Source: Takakia lepidozioides
Taxonomy: Eukaryota > Streptophyta > Takakiopsida > Takakiales > Takakiaceae
NCBI GenBank assembly: GCA_030704615.1
Contig: CM060731.1
Location: 74,318,756 to 74,382,755, forward strand
DNA: 64,000 nucleotides
Reading direction: 5' to 3'
Below are positions 22,200 through 33,000 of the stretch, piece by piece; the stretch's first letter is position 1; each line of letters begins with the position of its first letter. A model generated the notes under the pieces. It was not told the origin of the DNA. It worked only from the letters and a program-made list of their open reading frames with translations, and did no database searches. A program made the translations under genes and the position numbers.

Positions 22200-22815
22200 A
22201 TTACCAGATGTCATTCTGAACACTGCCCCTGCCCTAATGGACATGTATGCCAAATGTGGGTGCATTGAGGATGCCAAGGGAGTGTTCAACACTATGGCTG
22301 AACGAGATGTGGTGTCGTGGAGTGCGATGCTTGCGGGGTATGCACAGCAGGGGTGCGGGATGGAGGCTCCAACCTATGAGCAAATGATGGGGGAAGGGGT
22401 GAAGCCCGCCGACATAAGGTTTGTGTGTGTTTGCAGTGTGTCTGGCAGCCCTGGAAAAGGGCAAAGAGATCCCTAGTGACATGATCAAATCTGCAATTGT
22501 TCCAAATGTCATCCTGAACACTGCTCTGGTGGCCATGTATGCCAAATATGGTAGCATTGAGGATGCCAAGGGAGTGTTCAACACTATGGCTGAATGAGAT
22601 GTGGTGTTGTGGAATGTGATGTTTGCAGGGTGTGCAGAGCAGGGGCGCTGTATGGGGCTTTGGAGACCTGAAAGCAAATGATGGGGGAAGGGGTGAAGTT
22701 CGACCACATCATGTTTGTGTGCGTTTGCAGTGCGTGTGCAAGCCTGGCAGCCCTGGAAAAGGGCATCGGAGGTGCATGGTTGCATCACCAAAGCTGGAAA
22801 TGTACCAGATGGATC
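22200..22815 (+). pseudogene. PPR fragments
   Basis: Readable units are LMDMYAKCGCIEDAKGVFNT, MAERDVVSWSAMLAGYAQQG, CGMEAPTYEQMMGEGVKPAD, then VLNTALVAMYAKYGSIEDAK and ACASLAALEKGIGGAW. Frameshifts and TGA for CGA (MAE-stop) mark it as a pseudogene. It is collinear with 18120-18790, of which it is a diverged copy. Confidence 0.75.
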
Positions 22816-23150
22816 AATAGCTACAAGAAACCTGCATGGGTAGATGGTGACTGGTCAACTAGAAGCCGCAGCAGCAGCGGCACAATGATAAACTCAGGCA
22901 CTGGTAATGAAAGCACCTTCTTCAACACATTTCACCCTGTTTTTCCCTCTTATCAGAATCAGCCCTAAATTCTCATGTTGAATTCTGCAAGTTAGCTGGT
23001 TGAGTGAGCCTTTGATAGTTTGGAGCGACTTTGACATGGTACTGCCAATGTGACAACATAGAAGTATCCAAAAATAGGTAACAGCTGAGACGAGGAGAAG
23101 CTGTGGAATGAGTACTTTTCTGACCCCAGTCAACGGTGGGACAACCGAGG
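22808..23150 (+). pseudogene. OSB-like repeat holding the intact ctgccaatg target site
   Basis: Same unit as 17760-18118: exon-like part, intron-like part with tactgccaatgtgacaac near 23040, and a PDF-motif part (ELWNEYFSDPSQRWDNRG-like). It supplies the uninterrupted version of the MULE A/C target site. Confidence 0.65.
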
Positions 23151-23960
23151 TAAAAACTTTTATGAACTTAAGGCATGAGTGGCTGATTGTTTCATTTCGA
23201 ACCTGATATGCTTTGAGCCTGGTTCCGGAGATTTATCTCCAGACCTGCAATCTGCTTTTGTGATGAGTTTACAATCTGCATATATGGTGGTAAATGTTAT
23301 ATATCAAACCAAGGTTCTTTCCTAAATGTGAATGACCTGGAAACCTTGTTAGAAAGATGAATGGCTTACGAATTGGACTATGTATGGCTTGACCCATGGA
23401 TTAAATTTGAAAGGGTTAGAACATGTGTTAGGGTTTTAATACTGAATGGATGTGGGACATTGCTAGGGCGCCAGAGCATGACATTCCATGCATTCATGCC
23501 ATTGGATGCCAAACTTTTTTTGGCACGTTGGACCAAGGTTTGTATGCGTTCACGAACTACCGACCTTGCTCGTTGCCCGGTTGACCTTATTTTCCATAAT
23601 TGCTAACTTTGTGGGGTGGAGGGGCTTGTGTTAGGCTGCAACTGGAGGCACCTCTCCATGCAGCAGTTTTCGTACTAGAGGTGAGCATGCATGCACCTGT
23701 TGGCCATCAGTTATGTACAATGTGGCCATTTACATGTTGGGTACTTCAAACTATTAGTAGATGCATTGCTAAATGTAACTGCTAAGGGGTGTTGGGCGTG
23801 ATGTTTGCAGGCTGAGAAAGCCACTCTTGATATTGCCACTGACAGTGCACCAACTACGGCGCCTTCAAAGGCAACCCCCAAAATATCAACCCCCTGCCAC
23901 AGTGGCAGATATTCTTATGCTACCAAAAGTACTCTACACTTTGAGTGATTGCTTATATGT
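23151..23960. other. CACTA interior, unassigned
   Basis: A frame at 23361-23606 is open for about 80 codons without a recognisable domain. The sequence is not PPR-like and probably belongs to the CACTA body, perhaps degenerate exons and introns of its second gene. Confidence 0.35.
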
Positions 23961-24240
23961 GTGTAGTTTAAGTTGAAGGACAAAATCAGCCTGTATGATC
24001 CTCATTTACCACGACACAGGGCTGCTAGTGGAATTGTCACTGGTGTGCATGGCAAAGACACATATCACTGCCATGTTATACCTGAAGGATTGTGGCAGGT
24101 TGAGGTGAATGATATCTATATTGCCAATTGTGTCTTGCCTCACCCTAATGAGGAAGAGGTTCCACCGCAAACAATGTTGGAGGATGTCGTCGGTCTGAAT
24201 TGTCTTTGGCCAGAGAAGAACATGAAGAGGGCTTAGATTT
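23820..24240 (+). pseudogene. CACTA Ptta/En_Spm-like protein fragment
   Basis: After an intron-like boundary (gtgtagtttaag, about 23958-23970) a frame reads FKLKDKISLYDPHLPRHRAA, SGIVTGVHGKDTYHCHVIPE, GLWQVEVNDIYIANCVLPHP, then TMLEDVVGLNCLWPEKNM. The arrangement (G-V-----------V......P, ending in T--D-VG---WP) resembles the plant transposase Ptta/En_Spm family found in CACTA elements. It points toward the right terminus, opposite to the DUF4218-like exon. Only a fragment is seen; family call is moderate. Confidence 0.5.
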
Positions 24241-24429
24241 CAATCGCCGGGCATAGACATTGCTGGCAGTGAGAAGAAGGCAAGAAAGCAGTTCAGTGTT
24301 CCTAGCATGCATGTGTGGAGACGCCGTGTAGAAGTTAGGCTCAGACTTTTATCATGGCTGGATTTTGTTGACAGTGTTCCAACACTTAACTCTCTGGGAT
24401 TCTAGTCTATTTTGTGGAGCTTGAATCCC

Positions 24430-25320
24430 CAATGGTACTTCTTTCACTACACTAGTGGTATGTGTTCCTCTAGTCATGTTTATAATCACTTGCACATCAT
24501 TGTAATAGTGGTAAATTTAAAACTGTGGGAGTAGCCAAATGCACACAATTGCCTACATTACCACTCGTATAGTGGTATAAGTAGTCACATATATATTACT
24601 GTACTAGTGGTATGAATTCCTCCAGTGGTATTCCTAATCACTTACACACCACTATGTTAGTAATCACTCCAATCCATAGTTCCCACTCAGAGAGACACCA
24701 TGAATGACTCAAATAGCTTATACACCACTCTGTGGGCAATCATTCCAATGACCTGCTGAGAGACATCATCCACTCACATAACCACTTTGTGAGTGATATT
24801 GTATATTCTCCGTTTTCATAGAATGACTCTATGAGTCATTTTGTGATCACTCAACAAGTGGTTTCGGAAGTCATTGAATTTCATTTCATCCATTTCGTAG
24901 CACTGACACACGACACGTGTCCATGCTCAGAGTGTCGCCACGTGTCGACATAATCTCCAACATCATCCACGGACCAAAGGCTTTCACGTCTCCACTACAA
25001 AACAGAAGTGGTTACTTTACCACTATGACATGTCAGTTTACCAATGTGACATGTCATAAGCGGTTGGTTTACCTCAGTGACACGTCATTGACATGTCACA
25101 GTGGTTAATTTACCACTGTGACACGTTAGCTAACAGGTGGACCCGGACGTGAGTGGTTCGAACCACTGTCCTTAATCACCGGTGCCACGTAATGTCTTTT
25201 ACCACTCACTTGTCCTAATGCACAGGTTCTTCATCACTCTGGGGCCAGAGTGGTTTAGTGTTTTTTACCACTCAAAATGAGTGGTTAACAGAGTGGTTAT
25301 TCCGCGTTTTTCTTCTAGTG
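24430..25320. repeat. CACTA right subterminal repeats and TIR
   Basis: Dense ACCACT/AGTGGT and accactatgacatgtca words, with additional gacatgtca repeats at about 25025-25110, end in the reverse complement of the left terminal repeat. A cactacaaaacag word near 24995 resembles a second CACTA terminus and may be a relic. Confidence 0.8.
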
Positions 25321-25710
25321 CTGACTTTGAAAGTCGAGGCTGAGCCAAAAGCCCAGCCCCTTCGCCCTGTCAAACAAGGTGAGCCCTGGGAGAAGAGAGT
25401 AAAAGAGATTCTCAAGGATCTGAATCTGGACCCGCAAGTCTTGACCTTGCTGGATAAACCTGACTTAGAGAGTGTAGTGTCCAAAGCCATGTCTGTCACC
25501 AGAAAATTGTCCGATGAAAATGAAGCTAGGAAGAAAACCTCCCTGAACCTGTTTCAAGTCTGTGACATGGGGGAGGACATCATGGATGCGCTCAAGGGTC
25601 TATCCCACTCTTGGCACCAAACCTAAATTTAAAGTCAGGATAGGAAGACTACCTTTGAACAGTAAACAGAAGCAGAGAGGAAAGGGAGAGTGCAATTTCC
25701 CTGACGTACC
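25321..25710 (+). pseudogene. LINE-like fragment, right half of the CACTA target
   Basis: Continues the sequence cut at 12625: TLKVEAEPKAQPLRPVKQGE, VKEILKDLNLDPQVLTLLDK, PDLESVVSKAMSVTRKLSDE, NEARKKTSLNLFQVCDMGED, then a frameshift before the RLPLNSKQKQRG phrase. Confidence 0.6.
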
Positions 25711-25739
25711 TCTGCTATTGCTGGTGCTTGAAGCGAGCT

Positions 25740-26340
25740 GGCGCGGCGTGGGTCCCCACTGCTGCAGGGCGTCTCTCCCCCGCTCACCACGGCTCTCTCT
25801 CTCTTCAGCTCGTTAGGTCGCGCCTCTGCGCGGCGTTCCTACCACACAGGGGAGAGAGACATCAGCCCGTGCTTAGGGCAAGAAAGAAAGACAGAAAGTG
25901 AGGGAGGAGGCGGTGCTTACCTTGGGCATTGGAGCGGCGTTGGGGCAAACTCCTTGGGGCCTTGCAACCACCTCGGGCTCAGCAGCAGGTGCGTTTCTCT
26001 TCCACCCGAAACCCCACTCTCTGAACTACCTCTCTCCCAAAGAACAAACGAAAATGGGAGGGGAAAGAGATGCTTGAAGCACTTAGGGGAAAAAAAAAGG
26101 CGCGGCGCCCACGTGCGACGCCCGGCCGTCGCACGCCTGCGCCCGCCCTGTTTTGAAATGTAAAAATGAAGATTGCGATGGCTGGCCGTTGTTTCTTGCG
26201 ACCCCTGGCCCCATAAATAAAAAACACGTCGCCCCCAGCGACGGCTGTCTGTTGCGGGGTGTGACCCCCAGGTAAAAATAAACTCGTCGTCCAATGCGAC
26301 GCCAGGGTGTCGCAGGAGGCGACGGCCGGCCTTTCTGGAT
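25740..26340. repeat. GC-rich stretch with CGACG/CGTCG hairpins
   Basis: Words such as gcgacgcccggccgtcgc, acgtcgcccccagcgacg and gcgacgccagggtgtcgc recur at about 60-65 bp spacing between 26100 and 26320, each able to form a short hairpin. The left part has tctctctc runs. No coding evidence. Confidence 0.5.
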
Positions 26341-27239
26341 TTAGGGTTTAGGGCCTTTTGGGTTTCTTAGTTTTTATTTATTTTATTTATTTTTTCATAT
26401 GGTACTGGGTTAGGGTGTTTGCTTTTCTTTATGGTGCTGGGTTACACTTTTTGCCACAAATCACTTGCATCATCCTTACGTTGAACTCCTTGTTTATGTG
26501 ACATGCTTGGACTTTGTCATCTTACACATCAAAGAAAAAACCAGAATATTTCGAAAAAATCCTAACCTAAAAATCCTAACCTAAATTTACTAACAAGTGT
26601 TCAAACCAGCCCAATGGTAATATATTTTATTACCATTATCAAATGTTTGTCTACGTGGTGTTTTGGTTTTCTAGACAAGTCTGATAGCAGGACTTTAGCC
26701 TTTGACCTAGAATGAATCAAAGTGCAAAAGGTTAAAAAGTCAAAAAGTTGCTAATAAGGTTGCCCATTAGGTTTAAAAAAGTTAAAAAGTTGCTAATAAG
26801 GTTGCCCACTAGGGTAATCGTGAACACAGAGGAGGGCTGGGACTTGGCGTTTTTTTTTGGTTCCCTGCGCCACACCATGTAGCCGAGGGATGGAACGCGA
26901 TGATCGCAGGATATGCAGGGGCGTGGGATGGAGGCGTTGAGCAAATGATGCAGGAAGGAGGAGAGGAGGAGGAGATGAGACGAGGAGAAGCTCGCAACAT
27001 TCTTGCGAGCTTGCCGTTCTTGGGAGAGTTAGCTTGGTTATAGCATGTCGTGTTTCAATCTCTGCCTACTCAGCTACACCGTGGTGGTTCGATCTCACAG
27101 ACCAATCCGACATGACCTGACTACAGACACAAGCAGCACACACAAGAGGTCCTTTTGGGTTGATGGTCGATCAAGTCATGACACAACCAGTGAGGGCATC
27201 TTCTTCTTTGACCTATTTCAACGTGTTTTGCCCTCTCAC
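26341..27239. other. Repeat debris with a small PPR trace
   Basis: A short direct repeat (aaaaagttgctaataaggttgccca) occurs twice at 26735-26815. PPR words (AMIAGYAG, EQMMQEG) are traceable at 26895-26960. The segment 27020-27240 repeats 14740-14950 (ctgcaccgtggtggttc, cagcacacacaagaggtcc). No gene. Confidence 0.5.
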
Positions 27240-27465
27240 ATCATGTTTGTGTGCATTGCAATGCTTGTGCAAGCCTGATAACCCTTGAGAAGGGCAAAGA
27301 GGTGCATGGGGATATCATCAAAGCTGGAATTGTACCTAATGTCATTCTAAACACTGCCCTGGCAGCTCTGGAAAAGGGGAAGGAGGTCCGTGGTGACATC
27401 TTCAGAGTTGGAATTGTACCAAATGTCATTTTGAACAATACCCTAGTGGACATGTATGCAAAATG
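27240..27465 (+). pseudogene. PPR fragment, left half of the MULE copy B target
   Basis: Open across CNACASLITLEKGKEVHGDI, IKAGIVPNVILNTALAALEK, GKEVRGDIFRVGIVPNVILN, NTLVDMYAK and cut at tgcaaaatg. The continuation, C-GCIGDAKGVFNTM, begins at 35790 on the other side of the element. Confidence 0.8.
27457..27465. repeat. 9-bp target duplication of MULE copy B (left)
   Basis: TGCAAAATG; identical to 35790-35798. The unbroken sequence tatgcaaaatgtgggtgc is present in many neighbouring PPR units. Confidence 0.93.
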
Positions 27466-27689
27466 AAGGTTAGCTATTTCATGAGCATGAGCGGCATGAG
27501 CGGAGTAGCGAGACAATCGGTTTTCATGAGCAGAAGTACAAATTTCGAAAATAAAAAACATTATAAAACATTAATTTAATGCAATGTGTAAGAAAAAACA
27601 AATATATTATTCGGCACCTTGAAGGGAAAATTGTAGTTTTGAGAGTTGTGCTCATCATATTTCGTCTTCCGCTCATGCCAATTCCCACC

Positions 27690-28080
27690 GACATGTGCAA
27701 AAATGGCGCCGAATTTCGCGGTAATAGGGTCCGTAACCGGAAAAAACTGCGACGTATTTCGCGGTAATAGGTCTCTCTGGCGACCGAATTCCGCGGCTAT
27801 AGGTCCCCTCATGACAGGTGTGTAAGCCCAAAATTTGGAAATGTGGCGCCGAATTTCGGTACATGGTGCCGGGGATTGCACAGATGTTGGGCAGTTCTGG
27901 GCCATGTAACTGGAAATTCGGCGCCATTTTTCCAGTGCATGTTCGGACTTAGCCAGTTTTCGGCGCAAAATAGGGAAATTCGGCGCCATTTTTCCAGACA
28001 CGGGTACCAGTGCATGTTGGGACTTAGCCAGTTTTCGGCCCAAAATAGAGAAATTCGGCGCCATTTTTCCAGAAATGGCC
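27690..28080. repeat. GGCGCC palindromic array, ~62-75-bp type, copy B
   Basis: AAATTCGGCGCCATTTTTCC cores at about 27919, 27982 and 28057, each followed by a gacttagccagttttcgg block; more degenerate GGCGCC units extend left to 27700. It is the counterpart of 47490-47900 in copy C and lies between the terminus and the transposase 3' end. Confidence 0.85.
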
Positions 28081-28224
28081 CCACAACTGCTGTTGGATCT
28101 CAGTTTGAATGGAATATTGCCTCATTCCAGGAGTTTTGGGGTGCATTTCATTACACTGCAAAAAAAAGTCTGATACATGAAAATGCAATTGAAAATATCC
28201 ATATGGAGGATTCCCTTTGCCCTA

Positions 28225-29075
28225 TCAATGATTTCTGGAATCCCTAAGGAGGAGTTTGTGCAGCTCGTTCACGCTCAACGCCGGTGCATGAATAAAGTCA
28301 TCAATAGTCACGTTCATCCTCAACCTCTTCAGGTAAATGTAATACAGATGCTTGCACGGATAATACTTTGAACCCTTCTTTGCTTTCATCAACGAGAAGT
28401 CCGTACAATTGCAAGTCGGCTCCACTCCAATCGTAATTGTGTATACATCGTCGCGTACAGCCGAGCCGGCCGTTGCCATCCGATAAACATGCCTAAGGCC
28501 GGGTGGAGGTACGTCCACGGAGCTCTGAATAGTGCAAGCCATCCCAAGAGCATTGGCAATCCAAGTCTCATTCAACTTGTTGGGAGGGTGTCGTCTCTTC
28601 ACTCTTCCAAATCGCATTGTGGGATGTGCAGAATTGTCCAATCCGTCTCTATTGGACCGAGCAGTCTGCAATGGCTGGGTCTGAGGAACCGGAAATGCGT
28701 GGGCCGGGACGTCTGTGCGTTGCACCATTCGAAATCCTGTTGCAGATAGAGCATCCGCCTCATTCTGAGAGAGGCTGCAACCCGGTGCAACAGGCCAGAC
28801 GCCCGGAGGCTCCGACATTCCCTGAATCCCGTACTTGGGCTTGCCAAATACACAGGTCATTATGTCGTGCCTACAACCAAAATGTTTGCGTTGTGGCGTG
28901 AGTAAATGTGGGAGTCAAAAATCTGCCGCTGAAACAAGGTGCAGGTACAGCACCGTGTGGGTTCCTCCGAATCATCTCACCACAGCATGCTCTCGTATCC
29001 ACTCGGATGACGCAGCACTTCCCTCAAAATGCCGGCAATGTCCTCGCAATTCTCCACTGTGACTCTGACACTCTC
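28225..29075 (-). pseudogene. MULE transposase remnant, SWIM-containing C-terminus
   Basis: The minus strand carries DIMTCVFGKPKYGIQGMSEP, QNEADALSATGFRMVQRTDV, FGRVKRRHPPNKLNETWIAN and a SWIM zinc finger CNCTDF...KYYPCKHLYYIYLKRL (CxC...CxH), then a stop after LLLRDSRNH. Upstream homology to copy C runs only to about 29075 and then jumps straight into the 85-bp array, so the DDE catalytic region (about 3.9 kb in copy C) was lost by internal deletion. A 2-bp deletion near 28873 and a TGA shared with copy C also break it. Confidence 0.85.
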
Positions 29076-29089
29076 TTGGCCCCGAATTT

Positions 29090-29430
29090 CCAATGTAGAG
29101 GTAATTCGGAGCGCGGCAGGATGGGAATCCGGCGCCGGATTTCCATCCGCGAGGTAGGGCGGCGCGCAAAATTTCCGTCACGCAGGTAATTCTGCGCGTG
29201 GATGGATGGAAATCGGGCGCCGGATATCCATCCGCCAGGTAGGGCGGCGCGCGAATTTTCCGTCACGCAGGTAATTCTGCGCGCGGATGGATGGAAATCC
29301 GGCGCCGGATTTCCATCCGCCAGGTAGGGCGGCGCGCGAAATTTTCGTCATGCTGGTAATTCGGAGCCGGATGGATGGAAATCCAGCGCCGGATTTCCAT
29401 CCGCCAGGTAGGACGGTGCGCGCTGGAAGC
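29090..29430. repeat. GGCGCC palindromic array, 85-bp type, copy B
   Basis: GGAAATCCGGCGCCGGATTT-type cores occur at about 29131, 29216, 29301 and 29385 (spacing 85, 85, 84), each with an aggtagggcggcgcgc and cgcaggtaattc linker. It is the same monomer as 42540-43100 in copy C. It lies upstream of the cargo gene, between it and the former transposase start. Confidence 0.9.
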
Positions 29431-29484
29431 GTATGGTTGCATCGCAAAAGCAGAAGCTGTTGCGAAGAATGATCAAGGTCTGAG

Positions 29485-29695
29485 TGGTTAAAAATTAAGG
29501 AAATCCATGCTGAGCTGAGAAGAATGTCTGAGCAGATGAAGTGCCTTCAACACTTTTCACCCTGTTTTCCCGTCTTATGGAATTCCTGATCATTTGTTCA
29601 TCGTGTTTCATATTACCGGTTGAGTGAACCTTACATAGTTTGCAATGCGTGTGCAAAGCCGGCAACTCTGGAGAAGGCTGCTTGTGCATGTCATT
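29485..29695 (+). pseudogene. Captured PPR/OSB scrap inside MULE copy B
   Basis: Contains aaattaaggaaatccatgct (E-domain coding KIKEIHAELR), ttcaacacttttcaccctgt (OSB-linked exon) and tttgcaatgcgtgtgcaaag (PPR CNACAK). These occur in that order in the host PPR repeats. A shorter version is in copy C at about 41985-42060, so capture predates the split of the two copies. Confidence 0.6.
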
Positions 29696-30012
29696 CTTAG
29701 GCATTGGTTGGATTTGTTTTCATTGTTGTTCCATGGCACTCCATACTTCCTAATCTTGTTTTGTTTCATTGTTGTTCCACGATTGTTGCTATGGTGGTTG
29801 TGCTGCTCGTTGCGCTGCTGGTTTTGGCACCGATGTTGGTTCTCACGATTTTTGGGAATGACAGAGTGACGACGAGCCCGACACGCTGGTGGTATCATCG
29901 ACAGCTCCAACTCATCGCATGTTTGAATCGCCCAACTTGGGGCGAGAGGGCAAACTTAAACCTTTTGTTGGTGGATGGGAGGACCTGCAGCGAGAGTACG
30001 ACATAATAGGCA

Positions 30013-33000
30013 TTGGGGAGGTTGGTGCAGGCGGCATGGCAGTTGAAGGGCGTGAGGATAGCAGATCCGGCAATGGAGGTTGTTGATGCACATACAGTAG
30101 GGCCCGCCCACGCAAAGAAGAAGAAGAAAGCTAAGCACATGCAATCCTCGGCGAGAGAGCCGTCACGAGCTGCGGAGGGGGGAGTGAGGAGTGCGCGCGA
30201 GGGTGTCAGTTCGCCTCAATCAAAGGTGGTCGTCCTGGAGGGCTCCCCTGCTGCTAGCCCTAGTAAGAAACAGAAAGCCCGTGAGAGGGCAAAAGAGAGA
30301 GCAAAAGAACAGGCGAGACAGAATGCTAGCCAGGAGGAAAGAGAAAAGGCCACTGAAGAGGCCAGGGGTGCCCAAATGACAGATGCCAATGTAAGAGACG
30401 GTGGATCCCTCCAAGACACCACAAAGAGGCAGTAACACACCGGTTAGACCATCGCGGGCAAGAGCAGCCCCTGCAATTACCCATACGGTGGAGAGTGGAG
30501 GAGAGGAAAGAACACCAGAAAGAGCACGGATTGTGCCAGTTCGAGGTGAAGCCGGGGAGAGGGCAGTACAGACGGGGAGAGTGCTTGAGATGGTTTCGCC
30601 GGTGGCTGACCATGTTGAGGAGGACGACAGGGAGCTTTCTGACCAGGATGACATCCTCCCGGACATCCCCAGGCCCCAAACCCGCAGCATACAGGCTGGA
30701 TTTGGCGGTCCTGGTGGGCTGCCGGAGAACCCCTCTGCAACAGACGTCATGTCGGAGGCGGATATGAAGTTGGCCGCTGCCAATATGTTGGAGGCAACCC
30801 ACAGCAACATTGGCAGGGTGCTGGGGGGCATGGTGTACCCGGCCAAGCTTCGGATTCCCCTTTGCCGCTTGGTGTCATTGCAGGTGGTGAGACCTGCCCT
30901 CCCAGGCGATATCGACAAGCTGAAATTCTCTTTCCGGGATGGATATCGAATGGGGTCTGCCGCGTTTTACGTTTCCATTGAGAACGACCACGGAGCTTCC
31001 CGTGCCCACACTTCCGATGAGGTGGACAAATGGAGTCCCCATTGACAAAGGCGAAATGAGGAGTTCGAGAGAACGATTGCTACTGATCCTCTTTTCCAGC
31101 ACTTGTCCGGTAAGATGTTTTACGTGTGGGACGACAATCATCGCCTCCTGGCATGGATGGAGCACATAGCTGAAGCCCACCCCAACGACCTCGATTGGCA
31201 TTTCGCCGTGGAGTGTGTTGTGCTGAAGGTTGCGGGGCCCAAAGATTGCAGTCTTCTCAAAGCTGCAATGGCGGACATCAACTCGTAAGTTACAACGCCT
31301 CTTGCTTTTGGACCCATCTGATTGTAAGTCATTTCATTGCGAATCCTCATATTTGTTGAAAATTCCCATTTCAGTATTGTTTGATGGAAATGTGGCATTG
31401 CAGGGTGACTGAGAATGCCTTCATTACCACCAACTTGTCCCATATGCTCTTCCGAGTGAAGGATGTTGGGAAGCAGGGGGTGCAAGAGTTTGCCAATTCG
31501 CTCAGTGCCGACCTCCTGCGCAAGTTGGAGGCAAAGGCAGACAGAACCTGGTATAGGCTGAGCATGGACGCCATGGTGGACTACATATTTCGGGTAAAGC
31601 TCCTCACTGTTTTGTTGAGCTAATGTGTCTCTCCTCCCCCAATAGAACAAAAAGTGTTGAGTAGGATCTCTAATCTTATGTGCACATTCTTGACAGATGA
31701 AAAATCAGCAGGATTTGGCACATGCGCAGAGGTTCTACATAGAGTCAAAGGAGAAGAATCTAACCCTCCCGGCACTCGAATCGTATCTCAAAGCTGCGGA
31801 GGCCAGGGCCCGCATAAAGTACAAGTTGCGGACGGTAAAGTACGTGGCCATAGCTGATCCCGCCCTTGGTGCCGACTTTCTGGTGGAGGTGGGGAAGCAC
31901 TACTCCCGCGCTCTGAAGCCCACGATGACATTGGAGAAGCTCCATCGTCTAGCCACATCCTGTGTGGATGCAACATAAAAGGTGATACATTCTTAACCAA
32001 ATTGTGGTGGCAACAACTCGTTTTTGTGGTGTTTGGCGCTTACGAATATGCTGTGTGGTTGGACAGACCCGGTGGCTCCAAATCTGGAATGGTTCCCAAA
32101 GTACAAGGAACATGTGGAGCTTCCCCAAACCGGACAAACTGTCTGACCCCACATTCGACATGTGGATGAACCGCATGACATGGTGGTTTCAGGTACTTCC
32201 CCACGCTTCGTTTGGCGCTTCTACTCTTGTAGGGGGTGGATTCATTGTATTTTTTGAGGAAAGCGATCTGATGGAGAATCTCCACAGGTGACGACGAATG
32301 CGCAAGAGCAGCTAGACACACAAGCACATCAGTTCAAGATGGAGATTTCTCTTGCAGCAGAGAGCCTACGCGACTATGTGACGAGGTACTTTCTGCTCTT
32401 CAAAACCGACCTTTTCTTTCGGGAGATACCCCATGCCCGCCGGAGCCACGAGTTCACCGACCAGCCGAACGCGGACAAAGCAGCAATGCGCCTTCTGTAC
32501 AGGTACATACGCGATGCCTTCCTTTCATGTCCTTGCATTTCAGGATGTTAGAGGCCTCATGTGGCGCATGAAAATTGGTCTTTGGGAAAATGGCGCCGAA
32601 TTTCCAGTTCAGGGCTCCGAAAATGGCTAAGTCCCTAGGGTGCCTGGCCCTGAACTGGAAATTCGGCGCCATTTTTCCAGTTCAAGGCCATATTACCGTT
32701 CTGGGACTTAGCCATTTTCGGGCCGGAAATGGGAAAATGGCGCCGAATTTCCAGTTCAGGGCTCCGAAAATGGCTAAGTCCCTAGGGTGGTTGGCCCTGA
32801 ACTGGAAATTCGGTGCCATTTTTCCAGTTCTAGGCCCTATTACCGTTCTGGGACTTAGCCATTTTCGGGCCGGAAATGGGAAAATGGCGCCGAATTTCCA
32901 GTTCAGGGCTCTGAAAATGGCTAAGTCCCTAGGGTGGCTGGCCCTGAACTGGAAATTCGGCGCCATTTTTCCAGTTCTAGGCCCTATTACCGTTCTGGGA

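Larger units (their letters stand above)
12626..25320. mobile_element. CACTA (En/Spm) element, 12.7 kb, with nested insertions
   Basis: The left end is CACTAGAAGAAAAACG at 12626 and the right end is its reverse complement finishing TAGTG at 25320. The terminal inverted repeat is about 29 bp with a single mismatch (T/C at position 17). Both subterminal regions are packed with ACCACT/AGTGGT words, as is typical of CACTA. Flanks are CCA and CTG; the uninterrupted paralogue at about 11872-11884 reads tttactaactttg, so the ancestral 3-bp duplication was probably CTA with one change on each side. Inside are a DUF4218-like TNP2 exon on the minus strand, a Ptta/En_Spm-like segment on the plus strand, PPR/OSB fragments and a nested hAT-like element. 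Confidence 0.88.

Noticed and set aside
15340-23150. Functional PPR-DYW editing factor genes
   Set aside because: Frameshifts, shared in-frame TAG or TGA codons and missing domains in every segment; the best piece (19143-19775) lacks a start and a proper continuation.
28389-29072. Plus-strand proteins opposite the SWIM transposase remnant
   Set aside because: The minus strand carries the conserved transposase motifs; plus-strand frames have none.
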